64,000 nucleotides of DNA from Symbiodinium natans (Eukaryota > Sar > Dinophyceae > Suessiales > Symbiodiniaceae). The stretch spans positions 72,501 through 136,500 of the forward strand of contig CAJNDS010000221.1 of NCBI GenBank assembly GCA_905221605.1, in the 5' to 3' direction. Positions within the stretch are counted from its first letter, which is position 1. Every line of letters starts with the position of its first letter. Below the pieces are notes generated by a model, which did not search any database, had not been told where the DNA came from, and saw nothing but the letters and a program-made list of their open reading frames with translations. Both the position numbers and the translations under genes were made by a program. Below are positions 1-11,200 of the stretch, one piece after another.

Positions 1-704
1 CCTGGACTTTCCCGTCTCTCACTCCCTCCTTTCGCGGCCCCTCCATCCCTCCTTTACGCCCACCCGACCCCCTCTCTCCCGCTCCCCCACCCCTGCGTTC
101 AAGCTTTCTTCGCTGCCCAGCCCATCCAGGGCTTGTAAAGGCTGAAAAGATTTGTCAGATTTTCCTGAAGTTGGGCTCTGGGATGCTTTAGACGTTGGGG
201 CAGCAACATGCCAGGAGTAGCACTGCAACCGCTGGGAACCCAACAGCAGCAGTTGAAGAAGACATCGGGTCCCCGCCTTATCTTGTACATTGCACAACCA
301 CTTCCCAGCATGCCATAATCGCTGGTTCAAACCGAACCTTCTCCCCAAGGCACTGGTGGGGAAACATCTAAAGCAGCACAGAAAGCAGCTGGTGCTGCTT
401 CGAGCAAATTGGCTTGTGGTCGGAGAGCACTCATGCTGCCATGGCTTCCCGCCTCAGCACACTCCACCTATTCACACCCTTCGTTGCTCCGGAGAGCGAC
501 GCACGAAAAGTTCACTTCGGAGAGATTCAACGCCCAAACCATCAGCCGTCCAAGAGGAGAGATGTGCCCGCTTGAAGTGTGAGCGCTTCCTTCGATAAGA
601 AGCTTGCACCTGGCACGCTTTGGTCACTCAGTGTCCTCTTCCGAGCCTCGTCGCCCAGCTCCGAGGCGTGGATCAAGGCCTTTCACAAAGGCGCACGGGC
701 TAGC

Positions 705-727
705 CACGCACACACACACACACACAC
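705..727. repeat. CA/GT microsatellite
   Basis: About eleven CA dinucleotides in a row. Confidence 0.9.
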
Positions 728-2925
728 GTTCATATTCTCGTGTGCCCACTCTCTGCTGGGGACTTTCACGCGGTTCTCGCTCCGATAGGTACCCACTGAA
801 CCTTTCCAGAGCTGCCTTCCCAACCACGCCCCATCTGGAGCCGAGCAAAATGGGCTGGGAAGACACGGCCATGGGGAGTGGGAAACATGATTTTACACCA
901 TGTATTATGTCGCGGGCACAAAGTACTAAGGCCCGCGAAGTATAAAAGGCTGACAAGGGTGCATGAATGACATTAATATTAACCAGCGCATATAATAATA
1001 ACAGAGAAAAAGACAGCGGGAAAAAGGGGAAAAGAGCATATTCACTGTAAATTCATGCGTTCCTTATAAATTACTTTAAATTGTATGCTCTTTAGTATTC
1101 GTATTATCCCGGGCGTATTCTTCCGAACGAATAAATGATGGGAAAGCACTAATCCCCTAATAAAGCATAAGGAAAACTCATAAAGTGCTCATTAAAAGGG
1201 TCTTTTGAGGGGTCTGTTGTCCCGTTCTCGCATTCGTTTCGTTTCTTCGTTCATTGAATTCACTCATAAACTAACTCACTCATTTGTTCACTAAAAGCTG
1301 GGATGGTTTTTTTCCAGCTGGGAATCACGTTTTGAACTGGACAAGGAATCCATGAACGGGGCCTGCGGGAGGCCCGCGTTTGCACGAGCTCCACGCGAGG
1401 TTGGATCTCAAAAGCTGCCAAATGCCCAGACATGTCGGAATTAGACACGCCAACTCCAGGCTGGAGCCCTCAGTAATCCGTCACCAATGGGAGGCACCCG
1501 CCCTGAAGCCATGCACCCCGACATGCAGCTCGCTGCCATGTGAGAGCATTCAGGATTGCGGCTCTGAGTTCCGCGAGAGGCAACGACCCCAAAGCATCCC
1601 AAAACCATGAGCACAGTAATGTTGCACCCGGCTACTCCTCTTAGCCGCTATTCTAGGGTCCCCCTGTTGCCAAGGGTTACCCGCAATTATGCGAAGTTTG
1701 CGGCCCGGGGATGAAGGGCGGCCGGGGAGCCAAAAACTAAACATTGTTTCGAATAAGAAACTCCGGAATTTTCTGGTGACCGGCTGTATTAAAAGGAGTT
1801 TTTACGAAACAAGCCCCCAAACAATTTTCCAAGGAAATAGCCCACGAGCTGCCCTCATTCGGTTTAGTCAATTGTTTCGCGTACCCGCATTAGTCCGCGG
1901 CCCCCTGGCAAAACCTGGAAAGCTTAGACCCTCAAGCTTTCCAGCTATGGAGGATACGCGAAAACCCCGAAATTGTTTGGGCGGGGGCGGGGGGCCCCTG
2001 GATACTGAAGCAGGTACAACATTACTTTTACACTACAAAACTGATGGCCTGATGAAACATAAGATATGTTGTGGGGGGTATAGGAAACAAGCCCACACCT
2101 GCGGCACGTTGGTTGGGAACGTCTTCCCCCACAGCAAGGCCGACTTACACCTACCACTACTAGAAAGTAGAGGTTGAACACCAAAAGTTGTCGAGAAACT
2201 CATACTCTTGGAGGAACCTCCAACCGCTGATTGAGCTGTGCCAAGAAAGTTTCAAAAGCCGCGAAGCCTCAGCTGAAGTGAGGCTGCTCAGGCTCTGACT
2301 CTTCGAGGGACAGCAGCGCAGGCTCGCCCCGCATGGTGACTCTTGCACGTAAGGCAGGCCAGTTCACCAGGGTTCGCTGGCGGTCACTGTATGGCCGGCT
2401 AAGGTTGTAAATTTCTGTCAACACGGGTGCTTGATGCAAGTATTGGCGCATGTGATGTGCAGCAACGTTCAACTTAGCCTGTGTGATTTGCTTGCTGTCT
2501 TGGGCTCAGCTCTTGCGGGTTTACGGAGTGACAGCCAAACAACCCTTGGCAGACTACAAGGCGCGTCTTCCTGCCACCTCAAACAGAGACGGCTGTTGTA
2601 GTCCTCAGAGGTGCTGAACTCTTTTTTCGACAGCTCTGCTCAGAAGCTGAAGATTGCAAGCGATGCAGGAGGCAGCCTTCGTCTCGATGCAGGTCGCTTG
2701 CACTGAAGATTGCTGGCTGGGGCCACTTTGTTGGATGAGACATTGCCATCCGAAATCAGATCTCAAGTCCGAGAGGAATACAGCTGCAAGAGATTGCCTG
2801 TGTTTCGGCATGGCAGGCGAGCTGCCCCAAATCGTCAATAGAAATGCGCATCCTTAACCGGGCCGGGCTAGTTTGCACAACTGCCAGTTTGACTGCACAC
2901 ACGCCAAAAACAGGATCCTCCCTTT

Positions 2926-3032
2926 GGACGTTCCCCCTTATACTCACAGTCCTTTTTAGGGATTACAATAAGGGCCGTGGTACTATATTCCCTTTTAAGG
3001 ACTTTTAACTGTTAGTAGAAGGGGGAACATGC
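2926..3032. mobile_element. MITE-like element, family A, copy 1
   Basis: A 107 bp non-coding element with terminal inverted repeats: the left end reads GTTCCCCCTTATACTCACAG and the right end, reversed, reads GTTCCCCCTTCTACTAACAG. Related copies lie at 45806-45901 and, more diverged, at 11090-11200. Size, lack of coding and inverted ends fit a miniature inverted-repeat transposable element. The transposase family is unknown. Confidence 0.75.
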
Positions 3033-4201
3033 CACTTCCTCCCTGCCGAAACACCTTGAGAGCCTCTGCAAACAGGTTGCGCCGGATCTGCAGAGGCTAA
3101 CAAGCTCCGACAAGACTGCTTCCCCCGAGTTATCCATCACTTTCCGACAGGCGATCGTGCAACAATATATACTTTTGGTAATATTAATTAGAATATATGC
3201 TTAAATGAGCACAATATAACATTAAGCATAACGAGCAGATCCCCTCGAGTTCCCAACATCTGATCAAATGTGTGTCTGTGTGTCTGTGTGTTTCTTTCGC
3301 ATTGGCAACTGTGTTGCAAGCAGGGAGCTGTTGCAGTTGCTGCTGTGGCTGTCCTATTGGCATAGTAAGAGTGCGACTGGCGGTATTCTTCGGACTGCAC
3401 TGATTACTATGGCACCTAACACGTCTAACACCTGATGATTACACGCCTCAGCGGAAGGAAGCGAGCCTCAAGTCTCCTGCAAGCTACAAGCGGCAGATGC
3501 CAGCCTTCATACAATCAGCACATACTGATTTTTACAGGATCCCGGATGTGCCCCAAAAAAGTTGCTCTGCAAGTTTGGTCCGAGTTTGGGACATCCCAGG
3601 AGCCCCTACCCTACAACCAATAGCTGCAGGAGGTTCAGCGCTCACATCGGCTACCAAGACGGTATGGGTAAGGGCCAGGCCTGGCAGGGTAGGGGTGGGT
3701 CCCGCGCTGACCCTCCAAGCCTCTTTGGGCTAAGTTGGTGCAGTATGAGGTCGTGCTCAGTGTCATTGTCGGTTCATTGGCTCTCGACAACCGCTCCCAC
3801 TTGGCAACAGTCACTTGAAGAACCGTGCCAACGCTGCGAATGAAAACGATCCACAAGCTTCAACAACAAATTATGCAACATATGCCTCCCTCGACTGGGG
3901 TTCTTCAGAACTGAGTAAGTCTCAAGAAGCGGTTGTCTCAATCCCTCTGCCGAAACATCAGGACGATCAATACAGCCTGGCCATTCATGTCGTCATGCAT
4001 GAATCAGTCTCTCCACGAACGGCACTACCAAGATACAAAACAAGAACCACAGTACAGCTGGGCTGATGGGCCAGTTCACAAGTTAAGAATCTGTAGCTGC
4101 CGCATACTGGCCCAAAACATCCCAAAACCCTCTGGTCGAAAGTCCACTTAAAGTGAAGAGTCAGCTTGCCCTGCTTCCGGGTCCTCGTGCTTAGTGCCCA
4201 G

Positions 4202-4411
4202 CTATGCAGCAGTGGCAGGTTCGTTAAGTAGGGGTAAACTTGTCTTGCGTCTCTCTTCCGCATGTGCTTCTTGGGGGTCCCAAAGCTGTTCAGGGTCCTG
4301 CATGTGTCGACAGATCACGGCCTCAGCAGGACTCCCTGACGTAGCCAAGAATTCGCAAAGATGTGCTACTGCCCGACCCACCAAAAAGGGTGCCACCCCA
4401 TTCTCACACAT
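4202..4411 (-). CDS. Possible coding exon ending in a stop
   Basis: A minus-strand frame of 69 codons with protein-like composition, including VAHLCEFLATSGSPAEAV and ending LLNEPATAA before a stop. It lies just inside a telomere-like array at 4427-4460, as many exons in the right half of the window do. It is on the same strand as the LOG gene and could be a last exon of another gene. No family is recognised, and chance cannot be excluded. Confidence 0.3.
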   Translation of the reverse strand: MCENGVAPFLVGRAVAHLCEFLATSGSPAEAVICRHMQDPEQLWDPQEAHAEERRKTSLPLLNEPATAA

Positions 4412-4426
4412 CCCCCAAGTGTGCAG

Positions 4427-4460
4427 AACCCTAAACCCTAAACCCTAAACCCTAAACCCT
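4427..4460. repeat. Interstitial telomere-like array (CCCTAAA)
   Basis: About four and a half perfect CCCTAAA heptamers. Confidence 0.9.
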
Positions 4461-5223
4461 TGTGAGTCATGGCAGTGTCTTGCCTTGGGCTGCGACTCAG
4501 GGTCTCAAGTGCCCGCACCCGCGGGGCCTTTCAAGCACTTTCAAGGAAAGGTTCACTGGGTTTGGGGGTCATTGGGTTTTGAATTTTTCGGGTTTAGGAC
4601 GGCATCTAGAGCTCTCAAAGAGCCCAGTGGATCTCCCCTGCCTAGCATGCAGAGATGTCGCAAACTGCTTGCTTCGCACAAATGGCAAGGCTCCGGCGTT
4701 GGGAGAGAAGGCACCGGGAGATCGAGTTTGATACCTGCACCCGATATCGTCGAGCTGGCAACTGGAGGGTGTCGCAGGGCAAACAGCAACGACACTTTGA
4801 CAAGCCTGCGACGCATCCTTTTCGTCTCAGAAGTTGACTACTTAAGCTACATGCCTGTCACAGGATGGGCCAACTGCCCTGGAATGTGGACCGGCATGGT
4901 CGAAATACATACAAGATCATGATATCAGCTTTCAGTTCGGCGAACTTCCACATTTTGGGGAGCTGAGCCGAGCCAGACTGAACAGTGGGAAGACTTGTAC
5001 TCTTCGCCAGGTCACGTCCCAAATCAGTTTGGCAGAAGTGAGTGCACTTTTTACTGATCAGGTGCCTCCTTGACAGGATGCTTCGACTAGCCAGACTCGA
5101 GTTGAGCCTGCTCACGCTGTTTCCACACTCTCGTCTTTCAAACGATTGCCGAGAATGCGATAAGTGGCCTTGCCACCCTACTACGGAATGCATATGAATC
5201 TATGATGATTCAGCACCTCACTT
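4461..5223. other. Intergenic sequence downstream of the LOG gene
   Basis: No convincing gene seen. Short open frames on both strands overlap each other without recognisable motifs. It includes the 3' flank of the minus-strand LOG gene. No canonical polyadenylation signal stands out. Confidence 0.5.
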
Positions 5224-6099
5224 CTAGGCCTTCTTCTCCGCCTGCTCCAGGGCCTCGATGCCCTCGATGAGGTGCTGCATGGCCTCCTCGGCCGTGTCAG
5301 CGAAGCGGAGCTGCTGCGCGTCCCAGTCGGAGATCATGCCGTAGTGGACGAAAGCGTCCCACTGGATGCAGTCCTTCCAGAACTTCTTGCCGATGAGCAC
5401 AATCGGCAGCTGGCGCTTGATCTTGCCCGTCTGCATCAGGGTCAGCAGCTCAAAGAGCTCGTCGCACGTCCCGAAGCCTCCGGGGGCAACCACCAAACCC
5501 ATGCATTTGAAGGCCATCCAGAACTTGCGTGTGAAGAAGTAGTGGAACTCGAAACCCAGTTCCGGCGTGACCCAAGGGTTCAGGCCATCTTCAAAAGGAA
5601 CTGAGATGCCCAGGCCGATCGACTTGCCCTTGGCCATCGCGGCGCCCTCGTTGGCCGCTGCCATCATTCCAGGGCCGCCACCCGTGCCCACGTGGTATTC
5701 GGGCAGACCCTGCTTGCTACGCTTCATGCTCCACTCGCTAAGCAATCGGCAAGTTTCCCTAACCACGTCGAACATGCCAACCAGAAACTCCTGCTTCTTT
5801 AGCCTCACAAGGGCAGCTTGGATCTTCGCGTCATCTGGATTGGCTTTAGCCTTGGCCTCGGCTTCCTTCACCGCCGCCTCGTACTGCTCCTTGGGCTTCG
5901 CTCGCGCGGAGCCGAAGAACATGACGATGTTGTCCACGGAGTTTGCGTTTAGCCTCTCCTTCGGTTCCTCAAGCTCGCACATGATGCGGATCAGGCGGGC
6001 CTCCGTGGAATTCAAGAAGTCGTTGTTCTTGTACGCCTTGGGGGGCTTCGGGCCACCCTCATCGGCGCCTGCCACCTCGTCGTGGCTGCGCTTGGCCAT
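5224..6099 (-). CDS. LOG-family (lysine decarboxylase-like) phosphoribohydrolase
   Basis: An intact, intronless 291-codon gene. LOG proteins hydrolyse nucleoside 5'-monophosphates, classically cytokinin ribotides, to base and ribose 5-phosphate, and act in the cytosol. The family signatures are clear: the nucleotide-binding stretch TGGGPGMMAAANEGAA (about residues 143-158) and the hallmark PGGFGTCDELFELLTLMQTG (about 206-225), with the glutamate following the PGGFGT loop. Residues 1-35 (MAKRSHDEV..., Lys/Pro-rich) and an Ala/Lys-rich helical stretch around 70-100 extend it beyond the usual 180-220 residues. The ATG sits in a GGCCATGG context 13 nt after a strong 3' splice acceptor. G+C-rich coding use contrasts with its flanks. 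The substrate is not determinable from sequence: many LOG-like proteins outside plants have no proven cytokinin role. Confidence 0.93.
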   Translation of the reverse strand: MAKRSHDEVAGADEGGPKPPKAYKNNDFLNSTEARLIRIMCELEEPKERLNANSVDNIVMFFGSARAKPKEQYEAAVKEAEAKAKANPDDAKIQAALVRLKKQEFLVGMFDVVRETCRLLSEWSMKRSKQGLPEYHVGTGGGPGMMAAANEGAAMAKGKSIGLGISVPFEDGLNPWVTPELGFEFHYFFTRKFWMAFKCMGLVVAPGGFGTCDELFELLTLMQTGKIKRQLPIVLIGKKFWKDCIQWDAFVHYGMISDWDAQQLRFADTAEEAMQHLIEGIEALEQAEKKA

Positions 6100-6112
6100 G
6101 GCCGCTCCCTCT

Positions 6113-6138
6113 CTGAAAAGCAGGAGGATTCCCGTTAG
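6113..6138 (-). promoter_or_regulatory. 3' splice (probable trans-splice) acceptor before the LOG start codon
   Basis: On the minus strand a CTAAC branch-like motif is followed by a pyrimidine tract and CAG (CCTCCTGCTTTTCAG), ending 13 nt before the ATG. Dinoflagellates add a 22-nt spliced leader at such sites. A conventional 5'UTR intron would leave the same signal. Confidence 0.65.
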
Positions 6139-6519
6139 AGGATGCTGCTGCGTGGATCATGTCAGATATTGCCAGAGAGGAAAGCAGCAATCAAACCCGT
6201 CGCACTCGCTCAGACATGTCTCCCGCAGCATGCTCCTGATCTACCGTTCCCAACATCATTTGCAAAGAAGGACACGGAGAGAACACACGGCAGTGCCTCA
6301 CGACGCGCAAGCCCGAGTGTATGTACCTATCACGTGCTTCGGTCAAGCTTGATTTCATTCATGAAAGTATCTCCGCCCCAAGCTATGAGGCTCGGACGCC
6401 GTATCCTTTGGCATCGTTGCAGGGACGACAGAGAAGTCACCGAAGACGTGCACCCCTTGTGGACACCACTTCAAACAGCTACAACCAAGTGCATCTTACA
6501 TCACGAATCATCTGACCCG

Positions 6520-6615
6520 AAACCCTAAACCCTAATCCCTAAACCCTAAACCCTGTATTCCTAAACCCCAAACCCTCATCCCTAAACCCTAAACCCTAAA
6601 CCCTAAACCCTAAAG
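6520..6615. repeat. Interstitial telomere-like array (CCCTAAA, degenerate)
   Basis: Roughly a dozen CCCTAAA units with variants such as CCCTAATC and CCCCAAA, upstream of the LOG gene. Confidence 0.9.
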
Positions 6616-6727
6616 CCCTGCTTCTTGCCCTTTAGCCGCATTCTAAGGCCCCCGGCGTCTCTCCCGCTCCAGTCGTGAGCTCGGGATGGCCGACTTTGCT
6701 GGATCCCTGGCAGCTTTGAGTATGACA

Positions 6728-6958
6728 TGAACACGAATATATACTAATATGTTCATATTCATAAACGAATATGTTCATATTCATAAACTAATATGTTCAT
6801 ATTCTTAAACTAATATGTTCCTATTCACAAACTAGTACGATAATATTCATATACTAGTATGTTCATATTCATATACTAATATTATTCATATTCATATATT
6901 AATATCATCATATTCCTATACTAATATGTTCATATGTATAGTAGCATGTTCATATTGA
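6728..6958. repeat. AT-rich minisatellite, about 22-27 bp unit
   Basis: About nine degenerate copies of a unit built on ATATGTTCATATTCATAAAC. Units are internally near-palindromic (ATATTCATAT/ATATGAATAT), so the array can form hairpins. Confidence 0.85.
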
Positions 6959-7122
6959 TATATTGAGGCTTGCAGGGTGCGCGCTTGTCTCCAGGGCGAT
7001 CAGGGAGGGCATTGTCAAACCCAGCCGTGCGTGAACGCAAAAGGAGAAGTTGAAGCGAGGAGAGGCCGACTGCTGGATGTGCTCTCTCACCTGGTCAACA
7101 GGAGTCCTGACGCCTACACATT

Positions 7123-7331
7123 CTACGTAAGAACTCCCACTTCTCAAGCTGCCCATCTTCGTGCCTCATCGGAGTTGCAATGATGCCGGCTTCGCACCTG
7201 CCAAAGTTGGCGTGTCTCCGATCTGGACCGAAGCTGTCGGGACTCATGGCTGTTGAAGGCAGCTCGGCCTTCTTGGTGGAGTGGCTTTTGCGCAGACCAC
7301 TGTTCTCAATGTCCACCAACTCATCACCCAC
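7123..7331 (-). CDS. Possible coding exon, unknown product
   Basis: A minus-strand open frame with protein-like composition (MGDELVDIENSGLRKS, later RHEDGQLEKWEFL) ending near a GTAGAA sequence that could be a donor. No motif recognised. Confidence 0.2.
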
Positions 7332-7977
7332 CAGATATTTCTCAGGGCAAGATGAGCACTACGCAAGGCAAGGTCGCAAGACCGTGCTCACGACTATGCA
7401 ATCGCATATTGAAGGCTCTGGACTGGAATAAAAGTACATATTAACAAATGGTCTATACTCATATACTGCTCTACATTTCAGGGGAGCACCGGGACAGAGC
7501 CCCATGGTCGCAGAGTCGCAGGCAAATTGGGCGCGAGTTCCTGTCCTCTGCTCCACCGGTGCGCGGCGAAAGCTCCGGTTGCACGGCCGCGGCCTGAGTT
7601 CGAGGTGTTGGTCGCGAAAACGCGGATTCAACATGATTCAACTGCTCGCGTGCGATGCCAATCCCGAAAGACATAGGGCACGAACCGACATGCCAAGTCA
7701 AGTGAAGTGACTCACAAAGACGGTTTGAACCCGACTCGAAGACTCAAGACGCGGCTCACACCCTTGGCTCAAAATCCTGAGTGGGGAGCCATCTCACCGC
7801 TGGTTCTATGCTGAACCGATACTGTCGCGGATGCTTTTCCTGGACCAAGGCCCGGAATGCGCGGAGACTTGAAGTCCACGAGACATTGAGAAGCCCATGA
7901 GGCCACATCTGTTGGCTGTGGCCTGCTGGGCTCAGGGTGTCGGCCAAAGCTGCATCAGCCAGCCTTCCGAAATGCGT

Positions 7978-7998
7978 CTTCTTCTTCTTCTTCTTCTA
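7978..7998. repeat. TTC/GAA microsatellite
   Basis: Seven TTC triplets in a row. Confidence 0.9.
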
Positions 7999-7999
7999 C

Positions 8000-9000
8000 A
8001 CATCCGATCACCGGAAAGTCACCGGAGCAACACGCCTGCGTGGGCTGAGGGCACGCAGCTCCTCCACGGCTTGGCTTCGCACAAGTCAAGGTTTCTTCGG
8101 GGCCCAATGCAGGCAGAACAACGGTGTAACGGTTGAAGAGTGCTCCTCCACGTGCTTGACCACCTGGTGCGGAGAATCTACCCAAACAACGCATGCCGGA
8201 ACGAGTTTTTCAAGAAGCTCACCGCGAAAATGCCAAAAAATGAATTGCTCATTTTGGGGGCCACTTGTGGATTCACTTCTGGGAACTTTGTTTGTCACGT
8301 GTGGCTTCTTTTCCCTCCGTCTTCCCCCAAGACTTCACGCAAAAATCACTCAGGGCTTTTGGATGTCCTCACATGGCTTCTAAAGGTTGTGACCCTCACG
8401 GTCTCGTTTCCGGGAGTCCTCGTAGGGCTTAGGGCTTAGGGTTTGCCAAAAGCCCACCTGGCAGACTGGACCATTAAACCACTCCCCACGCTGCACTGGC
8501 ACAATGAGGTACACTGAGTTTGCATGCATCTACGGATCTAAAAAAGCCTCCCAGCCTGGGGATTGTCCGAGAACTGATGTTTGCGGTTCGTCGGAGGTGG
8601 CTCTGGCACCCTGACAGACACCCAAGACGCCCCTTTTCTGATGAGAGGAAACTGCTGCATGCTAGAAGCTGCCTTCCTTTCTCATCTGGCCTCTACAAGA
8701 CGCTTAAGCACTCTAAGCCCTCAAGCGCCTGTGTGCTTCGAAACGCATCAAGTGCTTGGCAATCTCTGGGTCCTGAGCAAAGAGCGACGTGCCTTCATGC
8801 CGAATTGATTCAGCGATTATTGTTTTTTTACACTTTTATACTGCCCTATGAATATTCGTGCACGAGTATATTTAGGCATTATTATGCTATGACACTTTAT
8901 GATGATTCTATCAATGCAACCAGGCCTTGTTCAAGCCTGTTCTCTTTCCGCGGGAGATCTGGAAGTTCTCGCCTCGGAGAAGCATGGGATGTCGCACAGC
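8000..9000. other. Unique sequence, no supported gene
   Basis: Several overlapping short frames on both strands without recognisable motifs. A short TTTAGGG-like run is present at about 8427-8443. Confidence 0.4.
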
Positions 9001-9002
9001 TT

Positions 9003-9146
9003 AGGGCTTAGGGTTTAGGGTTTAGGGTTTAGGGTGTAGGGTGCAGGGTGTAGGGTGTAGGGTTTAGGGTTTAGGGTTTCGGGTGTAGGGTGTAGGGTTT
9101 AGGGTTTAGGGTTTAGGGTTTAGGGTTTAGGGTTTAGGGTTTATAA
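9003..9146. repeat. Interstitial telomere-like array (TTTAGGG)
   Basis: About twenty TTTAGGG units with the variants TGTAGGG, TGCAGGG and TTTCGGG. Confidence 0.95.
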
Positions 9147-9171
9147 AGGGCTCAAACAGCGGACTGCACAT

Positions 9172-9274
9172 GGGGGGTTTACGAGAATGAGGGACCCCTA
9201 ATCTTGACACGCAAAAGTTAGGATCCCCTTGCAATAAGGACCCCAATAAGGTACCCCTAGAATCGTAAGCCCCC
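9172..9274. mobile_element. MITE-like element, family B, copy 1
   Basis: About 103 bp with inverted ends GGGGGGTTTACGAGAATGAG and, reversed from the right, GGGGGCTTACGATTCTAGGG. Inverted relative to copies at 12533-12636, 12896-12994 and 58756-58864. It sits between a TTTAGGG array and a CCCTAAA array. Confidence 0.75.
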
Positions 9275-9283
9275 ACATCATAC

Positions 9284-9317
9284 CCCAAGCCCTAAACCCT
9301 AAACCCCAAACCCTAAA
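9284..9317. repeat. Interstitial telomere-like array (CCCTAAA)
   Basis: About four to five CCCTAAA units on the far side of the family B element from the TTTAGGG array. Confidence 0.85.
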
Positions 9318-9339
9318 ATCATGCCGGGGTCCGGTCTGT

Positions 9340-10440
9340 TTGCAATTGCCGACAGAGTGGGCTTGGCATCCTTCACACGTCGCTGAATGTTTATCCGCAA
9401 TGTGTTGGATCCGGCATTCAATGTCGACGCGGTTCCGAAACCCAACAACCCAGCAGACCAAGTACCTGTCCTCACCGTTCATTCTCAACCTCGGGGTTGG
9501 CAAAGCTTGCACATACAAGAAACTTTGCAAGAAACTTTGCAACGAACAAGGTCGTAAAATGTTGCATGGTTTTATGCAAAATTCCCTGCACCAAATAACC
9601 AATAGGCTGCGGCATCTAAAACATGGTCGAACCAGAGAAGCAAAGACAATCACAAACTGGGCTTGTTGGCCTGTGACAGCTTGTGGCCCTTCGAAGGGAC
9701 TCCAAGCAAACTTGCACAGAACTGGTAGAACTGGGGCATGGACCAATTCTCGGAGTTGCGAGTGATCTTCCCTTGGCACTTGGCACCATGAGCACCATGA
9801 AACAAGAAAACTGTGCTGCGGCGGCTGCTGCTGCTGCTGAAATCTGCTCTGGACACACTTTCGCTGAAAGGATGGCTAAGCAGTCAAGTAGCAGGCTTGC
9901 ACTATCGATATCTGCAAACATCATGATACCACGTCCGCTGCTCCCTACAAGTACATGAGCAAAAGCACCACACGAGACGAAACCAGAAGCGGGACCGCCA
10001 ACCTGCCACACCGAACTCCAGGGACGACCAGAAGTGTTCTGAGCACACTGCCACTATGCATTCGTCGCACAGCTGAGCTGAAGTTCGACGACCTTTGCGA
10101 CACGAGGCAGCCCGACAGCGTCTACTCCGAACCGTTGGGACGCAACTTGCAAGAGACCAACTAGACCGAACGTATGATTTGCGCTTTCCTGACAACCCTG
10201 AAGATGTAGCTTCGGCGGAAGCCTTGGAGAGGAGATGATAGATTCTCTGATCCGCTGATCTCTGCGGATGGCTTGAAGCTGGCTGGGCGTTCGCACGGCA
10301 TCGCGCGGTCAACTTTTACAGCCACCGGGCTGGGATCTCGAGGACGCGAATACCTGGCACCAGGCTCTGAAACGAGTGTACTCGGAGCAGTTATATTCTC
10401 GACTTGCCGCGATCTTTTTACCTGCAACCACCTCGCGCAC
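9340..10440. other. Unique sequence with overlapping open frames, no supported gene
   Basis: A 141-codon plus frame (9340-9765) and a 193-codon minus frame (9198-9779) overlap. The minus frame runs through the telomere-like array and the family B element, so it is not a real gene as it stands. A minus-strand stretch near 10054-10180 (LVGLLQVASQRFGVDAVGL) looks protein-like but is unsupported. It includes a short CTG run near 9820-9838. Confidence 0.35.
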
Positions 10441-10467
10441 ACAACATGATTCTCATGCTATCATATT

Positions 10468-10516
10468 GATATATATATGAATATGTATATATATATATAT
10501 ACATATATATATATAC
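10468..10516. repeat. TA microsatellite
   Basis: Runs of AT dinucleotides with GTATAT and ACATAT interruptions. Confidence 0.85.
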
Positions 10517-10656
10517 ATGTAATGAAGTAATGAAATATAAGTAATTTATCCATATGGAGGTTGACGAACATAGGGGCTTTTTGGGGCGTCCCTTTAAGTG
10601 GATTCCGTTCTATTTTGAGGTACAGGGACATCCCAATTTTGGGCAATGCCCATATA

Positions 10657-10727
10657 TTAACCCCAAACCCTAAACCCTAAACCCTGAACCCTGAACCCTA
10701 AACCCTAGACCCTAGACCCTAAACCCT
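10657..10727. repeat. Interstitial telomere-like array (CCCTAAA)
   Basis: About ten CCCTAAA units with CCCTGAA and CCCTAGA variants. Confidence 0.9.
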
Positions 10728-10837
10728 CTTGGTAAGGTGTCATGCTGCGGGGGCTCACGCCATCCAGTCCTCCGACATGTTCCAGTTCGGACTCTGGGCC
10801 CTGGCCATGTCCAAGTCTGCTTTTGTAGCTTCTTGAA

Positions 10838-10905
10838 TTTAGGGTTTAGGGTTTAGGGTTTCGGGTTTAGGGATTACGGTTCAGGGTTTAGTTTAGGGCT
10901 TAGGA
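10838..10905. repeat. Interstitial telomere-like array (TTTAGGG)
   Basis: About nine TTTAGGG units, partly degenerate. It lies about 110 bp downstream of a CCCTAAA array, so the order here is R then F. Confidence 0.9.
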
Positions 10906-11089
10906 AACTGAAGAGCTGACATTATGATGACTTCGAATCTTCGTACCTACGTTGTTGCCGCTACTACTTCCAAGGAAGACGATGTCAGGCTCCGCAAGCC
11001 TCGCTGCACTCGGGCTTCGACAGTCTCGATCCTGTCGTGCGCAGCATCGCCATGTTTCAAGGCAAGCAGACCAACATGCCATCAACCTT

Positions 11090-11200
11090 ATGGGATCTTC
11101 CCCCCTTGTACTACAAGTAACAGCCCTTAGTAGGGATTCTAGTGCTCCCTACTGTAATCCCTCTGAAGGACTCTTGGGTACAAGGATGGAGCATCCCCCC
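11090..11200. mobile_element. MITE-like element, family A, diverged copy
   Basis: The left end GGGATCTTCCCCCCTTGTAC and the reversed right end GGGATGCTCCATCCTTGTAC form an imperfect inverted repeat. The interior TTAGTAGGGATT resembles the TTAGGGATT/ATAGGGATT of family A copies. More diverged than the other two. Confidence 0.5.

Larger units (their letters stand above)
1..4201. other. Unique sequence, no supported gene
   Basis: Mixed-composition sequence with only short, unconvincing open frames on both strands. It contains a CA microsatellite (about 705-727) and one inverted-repeat element (2926-3032), listed separately. Introns or UTRs of genes lying outside recognisable exons cannot be excluded. 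Confidence 0.5.

Noticed and set aside
9198-9779. 193-codon minus frame
   Set aside because: Runs through a telomere-like array and a family B element, and has no motif.
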